From Cytophagales bacterium (GTDB taxonomy: Bacteria > Bacteroidota > Bacteroidia > Cytophagales > Spirosomataceae), in NCBI GenBank assembly GCA_013298215.1, contig JAAFKE010000033.1, positions 1 through 43,016 on the forward strand: a stretch of DNA of 43,016 bases, given 5' to 3'. Below are positions 42,214 through 43,016 of this stretch, piece by piece (position 1 is the first letter of the stretch; every line of letters starts with the position of its first letter). The notes under the pieces are model-generated. The model was not told the origin of the DNA. It saw nothing but the letters and a program-made list of their open reading frames with translations, and did no database searches. The position numbers and the translations under genes were made by a program.

Positions 42214-42717
42214 CTACTCGGGTATTGATTTAGTACTAAAAAATGTGTTTAAATCTGCCCCGAATTTGGTATAAATTTTGCTCGGGCAACGGGTTTCGGG
42301 GGGGCATTCTGTGGGGGTTTTACAAATCTTAACAGTTCTATCTGGAAATACCTCATCCAAATCTTCTATGGTATTACTAACAGGTTTAATCACTATACCT
42401 GTTTTTGTGCCATTGTCCGAGGACAAATAAATGCGAATACCTTCGCAATCATCTTGACTTAAAATTTCTTGCAAAATCCTTTTATTAATGGCAAACATTA
42501 GGCCAAGTTCAGGCTTTGGTGCATTACTTTCAAACCATTTGGGTTGGATAAATTCTGCTACGAATTTAGTCATATTTGACGCTGTTTGTTCGAGAACCTC
42601 GTCTGTATCTAATAGTTTGTAATCAAGATTAGACGAAGCCCATTTGGTACGTCTTGCTGCATCGGTCATTGACACTTCTTGGGCATCTTGTTCGAGAGAA
42701 ACATTTAGTAGTGGCAT
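42214..42717 (-). CDS. Unknown soluble protein with a C-terminal three-Cys cluster
   Basis: 167 residues from the ATG at 42717. The longer open frame to 42747 starts with TTG inside a promoter-like box, so the shorter start is preferred. No signal peptide or membrane segment. 'LGLMFAINKRILQEILSQDDCEGIRIYLSS' and 'GTKTGIVIKPVSNTIEDLDEVFPD' suggest a compact alpha/beta fold. The tail holds Cys in 'ICKTPTECPPETRCPSKIY', which could bind metal or form disulfides. No family is recognised. It is the first gene of the operon, 6 bases before the membrane-protein gene. Confidence 0.65.
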   Translation of the reverse strand: MPLLNVSLEQDAQEVSMTDAARRTKWASSNLDYKLLDTDEVLEQTASNMTKFVAEFIQPKWFESNAPKPELGLMFAINKRILQEILSQDDCEGIRIYLSSDNGTKTGIVIKPVSNTIEDLDEVFPDRTVKICKTPTECPPETRCPSKIYTKFGADLNTFFSTKSIPE

Positions 42718-42744
42718 AGTTGTAGGTGGTTTAAAAGTTCCCGA

Positions 42745-42752
42745 CAAACTTA
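42745..42752 (-). promoter_or_regulatory. Candidate -7 box of the four-gene signalling operon
   Basis: On the minus strand TAAGTTTG matches TAnnTTTG exactly, about 28 bases before the ATG at 42717. A TTTG lies 14 bases upstream (42767-42770), closer than usual. It rules against the longer start at 42747. Confidence 0.4.
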
Positions 42753-42897
42753 CGAGTCAATTTTGGCAAAAAAAACGGGAAAAACACCCTTTTTTCGCTT
42801 TGCGTTATGCCTGACCTTTGTACCCATCAAACGCAGATGGGAATCGTCCCGAAGAACACCTAAATTCTGAGAATAGGGAAAACTTTAAACGGTGGAT

Positions 42898-43015
42898 TCA
42901 AGTTTTAAATGCAGCAAAGCCATTATTAGCGAAGGTTTGCGAAAAAATTTCATTGGGTGTTTGAAACCCATATCTTTTCCTCGGTCTATCGTTTAATATA
43001 TTCTCTACCTCTATA
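42898..43015 (-). mobile_element. IS30-family transposase, C-terminal end only (runs off the window)
   Basis: On the minus strand the open frame entering at the window edge reads '...ILNDRPRKRYGFQTPNEIF' and ends at a TGA at 42898-42900. 'LN.RPRK..G..TP.E.F' is the conserved C-terminal signature of IS30-family DDE transposases, including the last stretch after the catalytic Glu. The element's terminal repeat should lie within the following bases toward 42840; an AT-rich stretch with ATTCTGAGAAT (from about 42864) is a candidate edge but is unproven. Confidence 0.8.
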
Positions 43016-43016
43016 A

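Overview
The window looks like chromosomal DNA of a Gram-negative member of the Bacteroidota, probably of the Cytophagales type; the genus is not assignable from sequence alone. The evidence is a type IX secretion C-terminal sorting domain on a giant Ig-repeat protein, a TonB-dependent receptor with an N-terminal carboxypeptidase-like domain paired with a DUF4249 lipoprotein, a lipidated TamA-type protein (TamL) next to TamB, an S46 dipeptidyl peptidase, Kdo-lipid A enzymes, and promoter-like TAnnTTTG boxes. Most of the window is of moderate GC. AT-richer islands are the Rpn nuclease (14003-14896), the PIN/antitoxin module (39241-39889) and the right end (41557-43016).

Layout. 1-1473 is the 3' part of an Eco57I/TaqI-like adenine methyltransferase (restriction-modification). 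1508-4582 holds Kdo transferase (waaA/kdtA), a two-domain VOC protein and a TIGR04283-type glycosyltransferase. 4805-6904 is an S46 peptidase with its own promoter candidate and a very strong terminator. 7077-10645 is a DUF4249 lipoprotein and TonB-dependent receptor pair. 10696-12807 is an orphan molybdopterin oxidoreductase, and 12957-13736 an AIM24/TIGR00266 protein. 14003-14896 is an Rpn-type PD-(D/E)XK nuclease preceded by a long hairpin. 14910-22998 is the outer-membrane assembly block: a LolA-like periplasmic protein, tamB and tamL (the last two overlap by ATGA). 23382-25265 is a secreted GH20 hexosaminidase, convergent with a ThiF/MoeB-rhodanese fusion across a shared terminator. 26447-31087 encodes a 1546-residue Ig-like repeat adhesin-type protein. 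31168-34775 is an apparent operon of a small membrane protein, a secreted subtilase and a GH3 (NagZ-like) hexosaminidase, the last two coupled by ATGA. 34899-39051 holds a polyprenyl-phosphate glycosyltransferase, tRNA methyltransferase TrmN6, an M20 deacetylase, a KdsC-like phosphatase and an SDR. 39131-40000 is a toxin-antitoxin cassette with a frameshifted PIN toxin, bracketed by two REP-like hairpins. 40114-42717 is a tightly packed four-gene signalling operon (unknown Cys-rich protein, multi-pass membrane protein, HisKA_3 kinase, NarL-type regulator). The right edge is the 3' end of an IS30-family transposase.

How it fits together. The dominant theme is the cell envelope: Kdo and glycan transfer, outer-membrane protein insertion (TamB/TamL), surface nutrient uptake, secreted hydrolases for peptides and amino sugars, and a T9SS-exported surface protein. 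No complete new defence or mobile system is demonstrable. The best candidates for undescribed biology are the four-gene split sensor/kinase operon, the hairpin-bracketed PIN module, the 27-bp dispersed palindrome, and the terminator-like hairpin immediately upstream of tamB. No rRNA, tRNA or CRISPR array was seen.
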